Both the position numbers and the translations under genes were made by a program. Below, piece after piece: positions 41,073 to 50,202 of a stretch of DNA of 64,000 bases. Numbering within the stretch: position 1 is the first letter of the stretch; each line of letters opens with the position of its first letter. The notes below the pieces were generated by a model. The model saw only the letters and a program-made list of their open reading frames with translations. It was not told the DNA's origin and did not search any database. The DNA is taken from positions 4,525,501 to 4,589,500 of the forward strand of contig NC_020908.1 of assembly GCF_000155735.2 (NCBI RefSeq), read 5' to 3'. The DNA is from Octadecabacter arcticus 238. Its GTDB lineage: Bacteria > Pseudomonadota > Alphaproteobacteria > Rhodobacterales > Rhodobacteraceae.

Positions 41073-42242
41073 TACCAACGGCCGAATTAAGTGACCCTTG
41101 CCCATTCTCGATCTGTGATTGAACTTATTCGCTCTGGGTCGTTCGCAAAGAAGTTCCAAGCTTGTGCACATTTGTCGAGTATTTCGTCATAGGTGTCGAA
41201 AACTGTGATTGCGAGTTTATTAGCTCGCAGATAAGCCCAGACGTTTTCCATGGGGTTCAGTTCGGGTGAGTATGGCGGCAATTTCATGAGCGTAATTTTA
41301 TCTGGCACCTGTAAACATTTTGCGCCATGCCAACCCGCCCCATCAACAATCAGCAAGGCATGTGAGCCGGGTGCGACAGCTTTTGCGATCTCATCAAGAT
41401 GCAGCCCCATAGCCTCGGCGTTGACGTAGGGCAGGACGAGACCTGCGGCGGTGCCACGTGCGGGACAAGCGGCACCAAAGATATAACTCCATTTGAAGCG
41501 TATATCACGGGGTGCGCGCGGGCGAGTTCCACGCTTGGCCCATTTACGGGTGAGTGTCCCCTGTTGTCCAACGCGGGCTTCATCTTGGAACCATACTTCA
41601 AGAGGCTTCCCCTTTGCATGTTCTGGCAGAGTATCGTTTACGAGGCTGGTAAAGTTTTTTTAAAAGTCTGCTGCGCTTCGCGATCAGTTTTCGGATGCTC
41701 TGGACGCACAGACAGGCGGCGAAAGCCATGCTTGGTTAGATATTTCCCAATCGTACGCACATGCAGTTTCACGTCGAACTCCTCTTCAACACGAGCCTGC
41801 AAGTCGACACAACGCCATCGTACTACGCCATCTTTTACTGGGTCGGGCCCGGCCTCCACCCACGCCACAAATTGCGCCTGTTGCTTGGGCGACAACCGTG
41901 GTTTTGCCCCCTTGCCATTCCGATCCGATAACCCCTCAATGCCTTCTGCGTTAAAGCGATGCGCCCAATCCCGAAGTGTTTGTCGATCCATACCACTGCT
42001 GCGGGCAGCCGTTTCACGATCCACCCCATCAAGCACCAGCGCTATGACCAGTAGTCGCCGTACAACCCGCCCATCCTTGGTTCGCTTTGCCGCACGGCGC
42101 AAATCTTTCGCAGACATATCCGTGCGCGTAATTTTTATGGCTCCACCCATGAGCACCTCCCAATCTATGGAGGTTATTGATTCAGAGTTTACCAAAACTT
42201 AAAACCAAATAAATGAGTCAGATATTCTGGCCGCTGGTATTA
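41073..42242 (-). mobile_element. IS630-family element
   Basis: Inverted ends TATACCAACGGCC at about 41071 and TATAATACCAGCGGCC (reverse complement) ending near 42244, adjoining TA as expected for IS630 target choice. It lies next to the right end of the IS66 element. Confidence 0.75.
41087..42150 (-). CDS. IS630-family transposase, two frames joined at a slippery site
   Basis: The N-terminal frame begins at the ATG at 42150 (MGGAIKITRTDMSAKDLRR), which has GGAGG upstream, and contains the helix-turn-helix regions (DRETAARSSGMDRQTLRDWA). It ends at 41638. The rest (LEVWFQDEARVGQQGTLTRK with the first Asp, HALLIVDGAGWH with the second, YSPELNPMENVWAYLRANKL with the third acidic residue) is in the -1 frame. 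The junction lies at seven A on the minus strand (41654-41660; TTT AAA AAA ACT), a good -1 slip site. Some IS630 members use programmed frameshifting; a mutation is the alternative. Confidence 0.82.
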
Positions 42243-42314
42243 TACGCGGTAGGTGTCCAGCTGCTCATGAGCCAAGGCTATCACTCTGGATTCTTTATAT
42301 GAATCCCTGAAGAC

Positions 42315-42333
42315 GATTTGTGCAACAAAGCCC
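42315..42333. repeat. Orphan IS5-type terminus
   Basis: GATTTGTGCAACAAAGCCC is the inverted form of the common IS5 end GGGCTTTGTTGCACAAATC. It probably belongs to the IS5 fragment at 38135-38393, separated from it by IS66 and IS630. Confidence 0.6.
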
Positions 42334-42446
42334 CACAAACGCGCAGAACGAGAGGCACGCGCAGCCAGCCAAGGCTCCGATATTTGAGGCTACGCCCTGT
42401 CAGGCTGCGCTACCATCAGCGCCCAAGGTGATATTTCAACTTTGTG
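42334..42446. other. Short spacer between element remnants
   Basis: About 110 bases between the IS5 terminus and the next IS66-type element. I see no gene or recognisable site other than the flanking repeat CTTTGTG at 42440-42446. Confidence 0.4.
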
Positions 42447-44052
42447 GGTAACTCCCAAGGACCCCATCGGATATCGGGTTTTGTGTTGCCCTTGCGACGT
42501 TAGAGCCGAGCGATGATCTGTTGTGGTGATAGGGTGAGTGTTTCGAGGATATTGCCCCCGTGTTTTCTGACCGTCGAGATGACGGATCTGATGTCAGCGA
42601 AGACCTGCGCGCCCTCGAGGGTGCGGAAAGTTCCCGAGATTTTCATGCGCAACTTCATCATGCGCAGGTCCCGTTCGGCCTGATTGTTGGTGAAGGGAAC
42701 TGTGAAGTCCGTAAGGAACCTTAGGACGTCATCACGGTAGTCGCGCAAGCGGACCAGAAGGTTATGGCCTGGCCGCCTGGCTTTTCGGCCTCGCGCACCA
42801 GTGCGTCTAGCCAGTGGGTCTTGTCGCTCATGGAAGGCGAGGCCCTCGGTGAGGATCGCCATGTATTTGGTGAGGATGTCGTGGTGAACCGACGTGGGGA
42901 GTTCGGTCTCGCCTCGCCCCTGAGCCGCGCACTTGAGCTGATTGGCGCTGTTGAGCAGCACGCTCATCGCGCACGCCCACGGCTCCTTTTCGATTTCTTC
43001 GATGGCCTTGAGTTCCCGTAAATGATGCGCCCCGCACAGGGCGTGCGCGTCCACCCCACTCATATGGGCGTAATAGGACTTCCAGTGGTCATGAACAATT
43101 GTCCCGCCGGTCAGGAAGGATGGAACAGCACCGCGCTTGGCGCTGATGCGATAATGCGTGAAGGCGAGATCGCTGATTGAGTGCAGCCAGTGCAGCTTAC
43201 CATCAACACGAAGTCCGGTCTCATCCAGATGCCGAACGCCGCCTTCATTGAGCCGGGCCAGAATGTGTTCGACGACGCCACCCAAGGTACGCGCTGTGCC
43301 GTTCACCCAGTTGGTCACGCTGGCCGCGCATAGGCTGGTGGCACCAAACAAATCACGCAGGAGTTGGCAGACCCGATCCTCGGGGATCAGCTGCTGAACA
43401 TTGCAGTAGACCGCCGCCGCCCGAATGCGCTTACCGTATTGCACGTGTGCATTCACGCCATCGGGAAAGGTGGCTGTCGTCGTGGCTCGGCAATGGCCAC
43501 AACAATAAATCGCTGCCTGATGCTCTGTGACCTCCAGACGCGGCACCGGTATGTCATAAACCTGACGCCTCTCCACCGCCTTGATCATCCCAGCCGTCAA
43601 GCCATGCTGACAGGTGCCACAGGCCTCAGCCTCATGTCGCTCCACAAAGTCAGGCGTTGCTGTCTGACGTAGGGTGTCGCCTCGGTGGCCAACTTGGCCA
43701 CCACTTTTCTTACCGGACTTACCACGCAGGCTACGCGGTACCGGTTTCTTCAACCCATCACTCGAAGGCGGCTTGCTGCTATTACTGCTGTTCTTAGCCA
43801 ACTGACGCCGCAGATCCGCATTCTCTTGCGCCATGCTCGCCAACGCGGCTTCCAACTCGGCGATCCTGCGCAGAGCCGTGGCGAGGAGTTGTTCAAGAGA
43901 AGTAACTTGGTCCATTCCACCAATGATTCAGAGAAATCGTCACAGCGCCACGAAATTCAGACCACAACAGAAAATTCATGCGCCTAATAGCCAAGGAGAC
44001 TCACATCAAAACTGACAAAAACCCGTTATCGGCTGGGGTGCTTGGGAGTTAC
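42447..44052 (-). mobile_element. IS66-family element, single-gene ISBst12 type
   Basis: Ends GTAACTCCCAAG (42448) and its inverse CTTGGGAGTTAC (44041-44052), continuing as imperfect repeats (ACCCCATCGGATATCGGGTTTT against ACCCCAGCCGATAACGGGTTTT, in inverted orientation). A direct repeat CTTTGTG flanks it at 42440-42446 and 44053-44059, consistent with a target duplication of about 8 bp. Confidence 0.88.
42500..43915 (-). CDS. IS66-family transposase (ISBst12 group)
   Basis: 471 residues. N-terminal coiled coil LEAALASMAQENADLRRQLA with the KNSSNSSKPPSSDGLKKP motif, then zinc finger (CGTCQHGL...CCGHC), and the IS66 catalytic domain with HLDETGLRVDGKLHWLH, TIVHDHWKSYYAH, CGAHHLRELKAIEEIE and the acidic motif VPFTNNQAERDLRMMKLRMK. 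A single-gene IS66 type without tnpA/tnpB. Uninterrupted. Confidence 0.93.
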   Translation of the reverse strand: MDQVTSLEQLLATALRRIAELEAALASMAQENADLRRQLAKNSSNSSKPPSSDGLKKPVPRSLRGKSGKKSGGQVGHRGDTLRQTATPDFVERHEAEACGTCQHGLTAGMIKAVERRQVYDIPVPRLEVTEHQAAIYCCGHCRATTTATFPDGVNAHVQYGKRIRAAAVYCNVQQLIPEDRVCQLLRDLFGATSLCAASVTNWVNGTARTLGGVVEHILARLNEGGVRHLDETGLRVDGKLHWLHSISDLAFTHYRISAKRGAVPSFLTGGTIVHDHWKSYYAHMSGVDAHALCGAHHLRELKAIEEIEKEPWACAMSVLLNSANQLKCAAQGRGETELPTSVHHDILTKYMAILTEGLAFHERQDPLARRTGARGRKARRPGHNLLVRLRDYRDDVLRFLTDFTVPFTNNQAERDLRMMKLRMKISGTFRTLEGAQVFADIRSVISTVRKHGGNILETLTLSPQQIIARL

Positions 44053-44059
44053 CTTTGTG

Positions 44060-44207
44060 TTTACAAAATTGTACGCGGGCACATTTTATACTGAGTTGCA
44101 CAAATCCCCTATCTTGCTGGAAAGCAAGGAGTGAATGGCCGCTTACGTGCCTAAAAGCGGCTCAAAACCCTTTAGATACGATCCCGCCCCCAGCCGGACT
44201 TGATGGG
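44060..44207. other. Spacer left of the IS1111 element
   Basis: About 150 bases without a gene. It contains TTGCACAAATCC at 44095, resembling part of an IS5 end, but too short to call. Otherwise nothing recognisable. Confidence 0.3.
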
Positions 44208-45253
44208 GTGGGTGCCCCCTCCACGAACGGCATCGTAATGTGCCATGGTGGTTTACACACCACAAAAGAGAGGAAGCATCCATGAATAAAGACGCGGATT
44301 CAACTTGCCAGTGCAACATGCTGTTTGGGCCCTAGGAATAGCTGATTTGGCGTTTTAAAGCCAAGGCATTTTCTGGGCCGGCTGTTAATCTTTTCGATGA
44401 TCTTAGCCACGTCCTCATCACTCAGATCATCAATATCTTTTCCCTTTGGGATGTATTGCCGGATCAGACCATTGGTGTTTTCGTTGAGGCCCCGCTCCCA
44501 GGAGTAATAGGGGTGCGCGAAGAAACCCTCGGCAGTCAGCTCGCGGGCAATCTCTTCATGGTAAGCAAATTCTCTGCCATTGTAGTAGGTCAAGGTGAGA
44601 ACCCTTTCCTGATGGGGCTTAAGGTGTTCACAGATAGCATCCGTGACAGCCCGCGCTGTTTTATTGACTGCCTTTAGGCAAGGGTAAATCGCGTCTTGCG
44701 CTCAACCAGTGTCACAAGGACAGAGTGTCCCTGCTTGCCGATCATGGTATCTGCTTCCCAATCCCCAACGCGGCTGCGCAGGTCGACGATTGCAGGGCGT
44801 TTCTCAATGGATACTCTATTCTTGATCTGACCGCGCCGCTCGGTACTGCCATAGCGCTTGCGCCGTTGCTTTTGAGATCTCAGATGGGTGTGAAGGTCGC
44901 CACCGTTACGCTTGTCTGCATAGAGATGCTGGTAGATCCATTCTGGGCTGACGCTTGGCTCACCAATATCTTTCAGATGACCTGTAATCTGCTCGGGGCT
45001 CAATTCCTCCCGGATCATCTTTTCAATCCCAGTCCACGCCGCATCCGAGATACGGGTCCGGCAAATTTGTGCCTGCCGTGAGCAAGCCAGACGATGCGCC
45101 TGCTTGGGGCGATATCCGCGCAGGCCTGTGTTGCGCGTAAATTCCCACGAAATCGTCGATTTGTTCACGCCGATCTGATCCGCAATGGCATATTGCTTCA
45201 AACCTGCTTTCTTCAACGCATAAACTTGGTTACGCTACCCCTCAGTGAGGCGG

Positions 45254-46640
45254 GAGCTATGACTGAATCTGGTGTTTGAGTGGTTTGAAGGTTGGCGGCG
45301 TATCTGGTTGAATTGTTGTTGGAAGACAGCAGCCCAACCAAAGGAGATACACCACCATGGGAACTACTAACATTGTTGATTTTGCGCGTCGAGACGAGAT
45401 GACGGACGCGTTGACGGAGTTGCTGAAAACGGGAGCACAACAACTGATCGCGACAGCAGTTGAGGCTGAGCTTGTCAGTTATTTGGCGCAATTTACCGGC
45501 TTACGCACCGATGCCGGTCACGCGGCAGTCGTGCGTAATGGACATCATCCGGCCCGCCCGTTTCAAACGGGCATTGGCCCTGTGAGCGTGCGCATTCCAA
45601 AGGTTCGGTCCAAGGACGGCACACTGGTGACATTCCGGTCTGCCCTGGTGCCGCCCTATGTGCGCCGCACGAAGACGCTGGAAGCGGCCTTGCCATGGCT
45701 TTACCTCAAAGGGATCTCCAGCGGCGAGATGGCTCCCGCCCTCAAGGTTCTTCTGGGCCCAGATGCCGTTGGCTTGTCGGCTAATACGGTTTCGCGTTTA
45801 AAACGCGATTGGGCCAATGAATACGAGGCTTGGAAAGGCGCTGAGTTAGATGACGAGCCCATCGTCTATATCTGGGCCGACGGCGTTCACAGCGGCCTTC
45901 GGGGCGAGGATGACAAGCTCTGTGCCCTTGTTATTATTGGGGTAACTGCCCGTGGCAAGAAGCGATTTCTGGCAATTGAGGATGGGGTGCGCGAGTCCAC
46001 GCAGAGCTGGCGCGAGGTTCTGCTTAACCTCAAAAGCTGAGGCATGAATGCGCCCAAACTGGCCATCGGGGACGGTGCCATGGGGTTTTGGGCGGCCATG
46101 GACGAAGTCTATCCTGAGACCCGCCATCAACGCTGTTGGCAACACAAAACGATGAACGTGCTCAATTGTTTACCCAAGCTGTCTCAGCCAAAAGCCAAGG
46201 CCGCGCTGCACGACATCTGGCAGGCCGAGACCAAAGTCGATGCAGAAAAGGCGTTCGATCTGTTCATCAAAACCTACGAACCCAAATATCCCAAGGCCAC
46301 ACTATGCCTGCAAAAAGATCGTGAGGAACTCATGGCATTCTTCGACTTCCCGGCGCAGCATTGGCAAAGCATCCGCACTAGCAATCCAATTGAATCGGCC
46401 TTCGCGACGATCCGGCATCGTACCAAGCGTTCAAAGGGCTGCCTGTCACGCGATGGCATGCTGCACATGATGTTCAAACTGAGGCAATGTGCTGAGCAAA
46501 ATTGGAGGAAGCTACGCGGCTTTGACTACCTCGCAAAAGTCATCACAGGCGTCACGTTCAAAGACGGAATCGAAACCACAAACCCCGACCAGATCACCGC
46601 ATGACCAACAATACTCAAACACCAGATTTGACAATAACTC
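45254..46640 (+). mobile_element. IS256-family element, second copy with UGA (1387 bp)
   Basis: Same length, ends and gene as 24811-26197, with at least six base differences. It is flanked by a different 9-bp duplication, GTGAGGCGG (45245-45253 and 46641-46649), so it transposed independently. It interrupts the IS30 transposase gene. Confidence 0.94.
45357..46604 (+). pseudogene. IS256-family transposase with in-frame UGA (second copy)
   Basis: Same frame structure as at 24914: codons to 46037, TGA at 46038-46040, then open in the same frame to 46604. The stop is at exactly the same codon as in the first copy (LNLKS-UGA-GMNAPK). Differences include Leu for Pro in GTLVTFRS, Glu for Lys in QAETKVDA and Arg for Gly in KLRQCAEQ. 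Catalytic residues are otherwise as in the first copy. Confidence 0.92.
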
Positions 46641-47777
46641 GTGAGGCGGTGATAGGCTCGCATTTATGTTCCTTTACTTTAGACGGTGAGAAGCACTTGG
46701 GCATCGCTGCCTCACGCATCATACCGTGGGTAAAGTTGCACTGGCGAGTTGAATCCGCGAGATATTATCATCGGCGTCGATTTGACAAAGAACGTATTTC
46801 AGGTACACGGAGCCTGCGGATCTGGGGAGGTTCTGTTTTGCAAGAAGCTCTCGCGCACGCAGTTCCATAAGTTCATGGCTGCACAGCCAAATTGTCTGGT
46901 GGCTATGGAGGCTTGCTCTACATCATATTACTGGGCCCGTACGCTCTCGGAATTGGGCCACGAAATAAAGCTCATTCCCCCAATCTATGTGAAGCCATTT
47001 GTTAAACGACAGAAAAACGACGCAGCAGATGCTGAAGCAATTGTTGAAGCCGTGCTTCGCCCGAACATGAGCTTTGTCGAGCCCAAAAGCGCCAAGAAAC
47101 AAGCACTTTCGATGATGATGCGAACACGGGATCAATTGATCGACCATCACACAGCAACAGTAAATGCGTTGTGAGGGCATATGGCGGAATTTGGTCTTAT
47201 CGTTTCAGTCGGGATCAAGAATCTCGTCAGGCTAAAAGAGCTGGTTGAAGCCGATAAAACGTTGCCGGCTCTGGCTACAGAGATGGCAAACATTCATTTT
47301 GACCAAATTATGCATCTGACTTGTAAGATCGATATTTTGACTGGGAAAATTAAGACATACGGCACATCAAGTCCCAGGTTGAAACGTCTGCAAACGATGC
47401 CAGGCGTAGGCCCAATTGGAGCGATGACTATCGAAACATTTGCCCCTGACATGACAACGTTTAAAAGTGGGCGCAATTTTGCTGCATGGCTCTGGCTTAT
47501 TCCCTTACAGAAATCGACTGGAGGAAAATCGAGGCTCGGGCAAATCACAAAGATGGGCCAAAAGGACATCCGGCGGGCACTTGTCATTGGGGCAATGAGC
47601 CGAATAGCAGGTCATGCCCGACAAGGCAGTCGCGCCGAACCTTGGCTCCAAGACAAGCTCGATCGAAAGCCCAAAATGGTGGCTGCTGTCGCATTGGCTA
47701 ACAAGATGGCACGCCAAATCTGGGCAATGATTACCAAGAACGAGGTCTACAAAATAGAAAAAATTATCGTTTCGTAA

Positions 47778-48024
47778 GAATCCGATGCGTCAAAAAGATA
47801 CGTATCGGTAAGCAAGGAATGCTCTGGAAAATATGGACGTCGATTGAAGTAAAATGATCGGGAAAACCAGATAGAGGTCGGGCGCTCAAGCCCGTGGATT
47901 CGAATTGGACCTGATCAGCGAACTAACCATACCGGCCCGCGGCGTGTGAAAAGCCGCAACATGAGGCCTAACACACGACCGCAATCAATCTTGTTCCATT
48001 CCCTCAGAAAAGCCTTGCAAAACT
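47778..48024 (+). ncRNA. Candidate seekRNA/bridge RNA region of the IS1111 element
   Basis: The ~250 bases between the transposase stop and the right terminal repeat are noncoding and contain stem-loops: CGGGC/GCCCG at 47879-47894 and GCGGC/GCCGC at 47939-47957. IS110-family recombinases are guided by a structured RNA from the element, which in the IS1111 group lies downstream of the transposase gene. The assignment rests on position and hairpins only. Confidence 0.45.
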
Positions 48025-48078
48025 GGGGGCACCCACACACGACCCCAGACTGTACGAATTGACCGAAAACCAACGGTA

Positions 48079-48890
48079 ACTAGGGTCTGTGGATATTCAT
48101 CTTGTGCGAATGATTGTTGCTCCAATGTGTATCATGGCTTCGAAGCTGGTATCGGCTTTGCACGCACGCATTGCTACGCGTTTGAATTCTTTGAGTTTCT
48201 GAAAGAAATTTTCCACGAGGTGCCTCCACTTGTAGATCTCCATGTCGCATGATGCTGGATTTTTACGATTGGATTTTGGTGGAATAATGGCCTCAATGCT
48301 CCGTTCAGCCAATAACTCCCGAAGCCAGTCCGCATCAAAGGCCTTGTCAGCCAAGAGACTGTGGCAGCAAACACCTGCCAGTAATTCACGAGTTTTTACC
48401 AGATCATGCGCCTGTCCGGGCATCAGCCTGAAGTCGATCAGATTGCCAAGGGCGTCTGTCAGGGCAAGGATTTTGGTGGTCATTCCGCCCCTAGATTTCC
48501 CGATGGCCTGATTTAGAGTCCCCCTTTTGCGCCCTGTCCGTGACGGTGTACTTTGCAGATCGTGCCATCAATCATCGTATATTCGAAGTCGCTGTCTATG
48601 GATAAGTCTTTGAACATAATATGAAAAAAATCTCGTTTAACCCAATATCTAAACCGCTTGAAAACTGAGTTCCACTTGCCAAATTCAGCCGGCAAATCGC
48701 GCCACGGGGCACCTGTCCGAGCAATCCACAAAACGGCCTCTATAAATAAGCGGGCATCACTACCACTCCGACCCGGATCGCTCTTTTTCCCAAGACAATG
48801 GGGTTCAATCAACTCCCACTGTTTGTCACTAATCATAAACCTGTCACTCAACATTCGCGCCTCCAAAGCTTATCCCTTTTAGTCCGGTTG
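48079..48890 (-). mobile_element. IS5-family element, IS427 group
   Basis: Defined by its transposase gene in two overlapping frames. I could not match the terminal repeats with confidence; the boundaries are approximate. A motif related to the right flank (ACCGGACTAAAAGGGATAAGC on the minus strand near 48870-48890) recurs in altered form near 50045-50068. Confidence 0.6.
48097..48854 (-). CDS. IS427-group transposase, OrfA-OrfB by -1 frameshifting
   Basis: OrfA starts at the ATG at 48854 (MLSDRFMISDKQWELIEP), five bases from GGAGG, and carries ARTGAPWRDLPAEFGKWNSV and the first Asp in YTMIDGTICKVHRHGQGAKG. OrfB (to 48097) carries LLADKAFDADWLRE (second Asp) and the C-terminal WRHLVENFFQKLKEFKRVA with the Glu. 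The junction has A AAA GGG G in the zero frame; a -1 slip gives QGAKGGTLNQAIGKSRGGMT, the expected continuous sequence. This arrangement is usual for the IS427 group. Confidence 0.85.
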
Positions 48891-49122
48891 CCCCACATGT
48901 TGACGCGGCGCAGAATCTTGCCCTTGTGGCTTTAGAGGCGGATCGGATCAGTTTGTAATGTCTGGTGGGTTTATAGGGCGTGGCTTTTGCCGTGAACGAG
49001 GGCCTTCAGGCGCGCTGTTTAACAAAATCACGATATGTCGCTGGCCCGAGACCAACACCGATCCCTAGCAGCGTGTCGAAGCCGCTTCGCATGTGTCGCC
49101 GTCGGTTCCAGCGGAACACGAA
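48855..49122. other. Intervening region without a gene
   Basis: About 270 bases between two transposase genes. It must contain the end of the IS427-type element and the start of the IS1595-type element. No gene is seen. Confidence 0.35.
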
Positions 49123-49952
49123 TTAGTCAAGATAGCGTTGCAGATGGCACTTTCTGAGGCCGTGGAAGACGCCTTTTGCCCGCGTTTTCAGGTTGGAGAA
49201 CACGCGGTGGACCCAGTGGAGTATGTCGCGTGCCTTTTTGCCGCTGACGACCTTCGCCTCATGCGTGTTTGCAGGCGGATTTTCGTAACCGAGCCAGCCG
49301 TCCGTGATGATGTGAGCGCCAGGCTCAACAGCCTGACCAATGAACCCGTGCAGCGTCTTTGACGCGCCGTCGGGAATGTGTTTCATCCTGATACGGCGCG
49401 GATGTCCGTCACTTGATAACTCGACGGCACAGACGACAAACATCTTTCCAACCGGGCTCCGCCCACCCTTTGGCCGGTCCTCGGGATCATGCCGGGACCG
49501 GAACGGCATCTCTGTTTCATCGATTTCGACAAGGTCTTTCAGGGGGTTGCGGTCAGGGTTGACCATCGACCGCCGCAGCTTTTGCAAGAGGAGGTCGCCG
49601 AGAAGCGCCATCGGTCCGAGCGACGATGGCGACCCGTCTTGTAGCTGCCAAGGCCAAGTTGCGCCTGAAGTTGCAGCGCTGACATGCCGTTGGAATGGCT
49701 GGTGATGATGTGCGCGGCAAGAAACCAAATTCGCAACGGCAAATGGCTGCTGTGCATTACCGTGCCAGCCGTCACGGATGTCTGCCGTGCGCAACCGGCA
49801 CATTCCCAAGTCGCGCGATTTCGCTTTAACGGCCAGCCCTTGCAGGTGCCACAGGAAGGACAGACGAAGCCCTCAGGCCAACGATGTTCCACCAGATAAT
49901 GCGAACACGCTTCCTCATCAGAAAACCTGGCGTCGAACGCGGGGCGGGACAT
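49123..49952 (-). pseudogene. IS1595-family transposase, frameshifted
   Basis: Starts MSRPAFDARFSDEEACSHYL and has the N-terminal zinc ribbon (CPSCGTCKGWP ... CAGC) and TVMHSSHLPLRIWFLAAHII. After LQAQLGLGSYKT relatives continue directly to LLLQKLRR, but here about 30 extra bases are inserted and the frame changes; the second frame continues LLLQKLRRSMVNPDRNPLKD, VEIDETEMPFR (first Asp), IITDGWLGYENP (second Asp) and HWVHRVFSNLKTRAKGVFHG. A different IS1595 type from the one at 51035. Confidence 0.85.
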
Positions 49953-50202
49953 GGGTTTGTCGTTTTTCCATCTGGCTGGCATGGGAAGAACAATACCAGA
50001 ACATTCTAGATTGGCAAGCCGCTTCGCACTACATCAGGTGCCGCCGGAGCAAAGGGGATAAGCCTTCGCGCCTCCCTTTTGGAAGCTTGAATCTGAAATT
50101 ATTGGAAAAGGGAATCGGTAATATCAACAGGCCCTAGTTGTTTTATATAAACGTAATTGGTAGAAAGACTCACCGCTCGTGTTATCTCGAAGGACAAGTT
50201 TC
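49953..50202. other. Region upstream of the HAD gene
   Basis: About 250 bases, partly the 5' end of the IS1595-type remnant (AAGCCGCTTCGCA near 50018, also seen near 49078). The last ~80 bases are AT-rich and probably contain the HAD gene promoter or its former operon junction. Confidence 0.35.

Larger units (their letters stand above)
44300..46663 (-). pseudogene. IS30-family transposase, three lesions
   Basis: The gene starts at 46663 (MRAYHRLT), is split there by IS256, continues EG then TAG at 45235-45237 (relatives read EGERNQ or EGQRNQ), then RNQVYALKKAGLKQYAIADQ with the helix-turn-helix. EADTMIGKQGHSVLVTLVER carries the first Asp. A frameshift near 44676-44690 separates TRFTLA from KAVNKTARAV; the last part TYYNGREFAYHEEIARELTA and SWERGLNENTNGLIRQYIPK carries the final Asp and Glu. 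The protein cannot be made. Confidence 0.9.
44297..46755 (-). mobile_element. IS30-family element, split by IS256
   Basis: Ends GATTCAACTTGCCAGTGCAAC (44297) and GATTCAACTCGCCAGTGCAAC (reverse complement, ending 46755), one mismatch in 21. It interrupts the IS1111 transposase with a 2-bp CG duplication (44295-44296, 46756-46757), which restores that frame when removed. An IS256 lies inside at 45254-46640. Confidence 0.9.
44282..47777 (+). pseudogene. IS1111/IS110-family transposase, interrupted and with in-frame UGA
   Basis: The ATG at 44282 gives MNKDA, then IS30 intervenes; after removing IS30 and its 2-bp target copy CG, the frame continues at 46758 as RDIIIGVDLTKNVFQVHGAC with the DEDD-type first Asp. 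KRQKNDAADAEAIVEAV is the family signature. At 47172-47174 a TGA interrupts NAL-UGA-GHMAEFGLIV, where relatives read NALRGH, so CGA to TGA is likely. The C-terminal part has MPGVGPIGAMTIE, FAAWLWLIPLQKSTGGK and KMGQKDIRRALVIGA, the transposase_20 region with its Ser. Confidence 0.88.
44208..48036 (+). mobile_element. IS110-family element, IS1111 group, interrupted by IS30
   Basis: A perfect 12-bp inverted repeat GTGGGTGCCCCC lies at 44208-44219 and inverted at 48025-48036. IS1111-group elements have subterminal repeats of this size, a short 5' region and a long 3' noncoding region; here 5' is ~75 bases and 3' ~250 bases. The transposase gene is split by an IS30 at 44297-46755. Confidence 0.82.
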
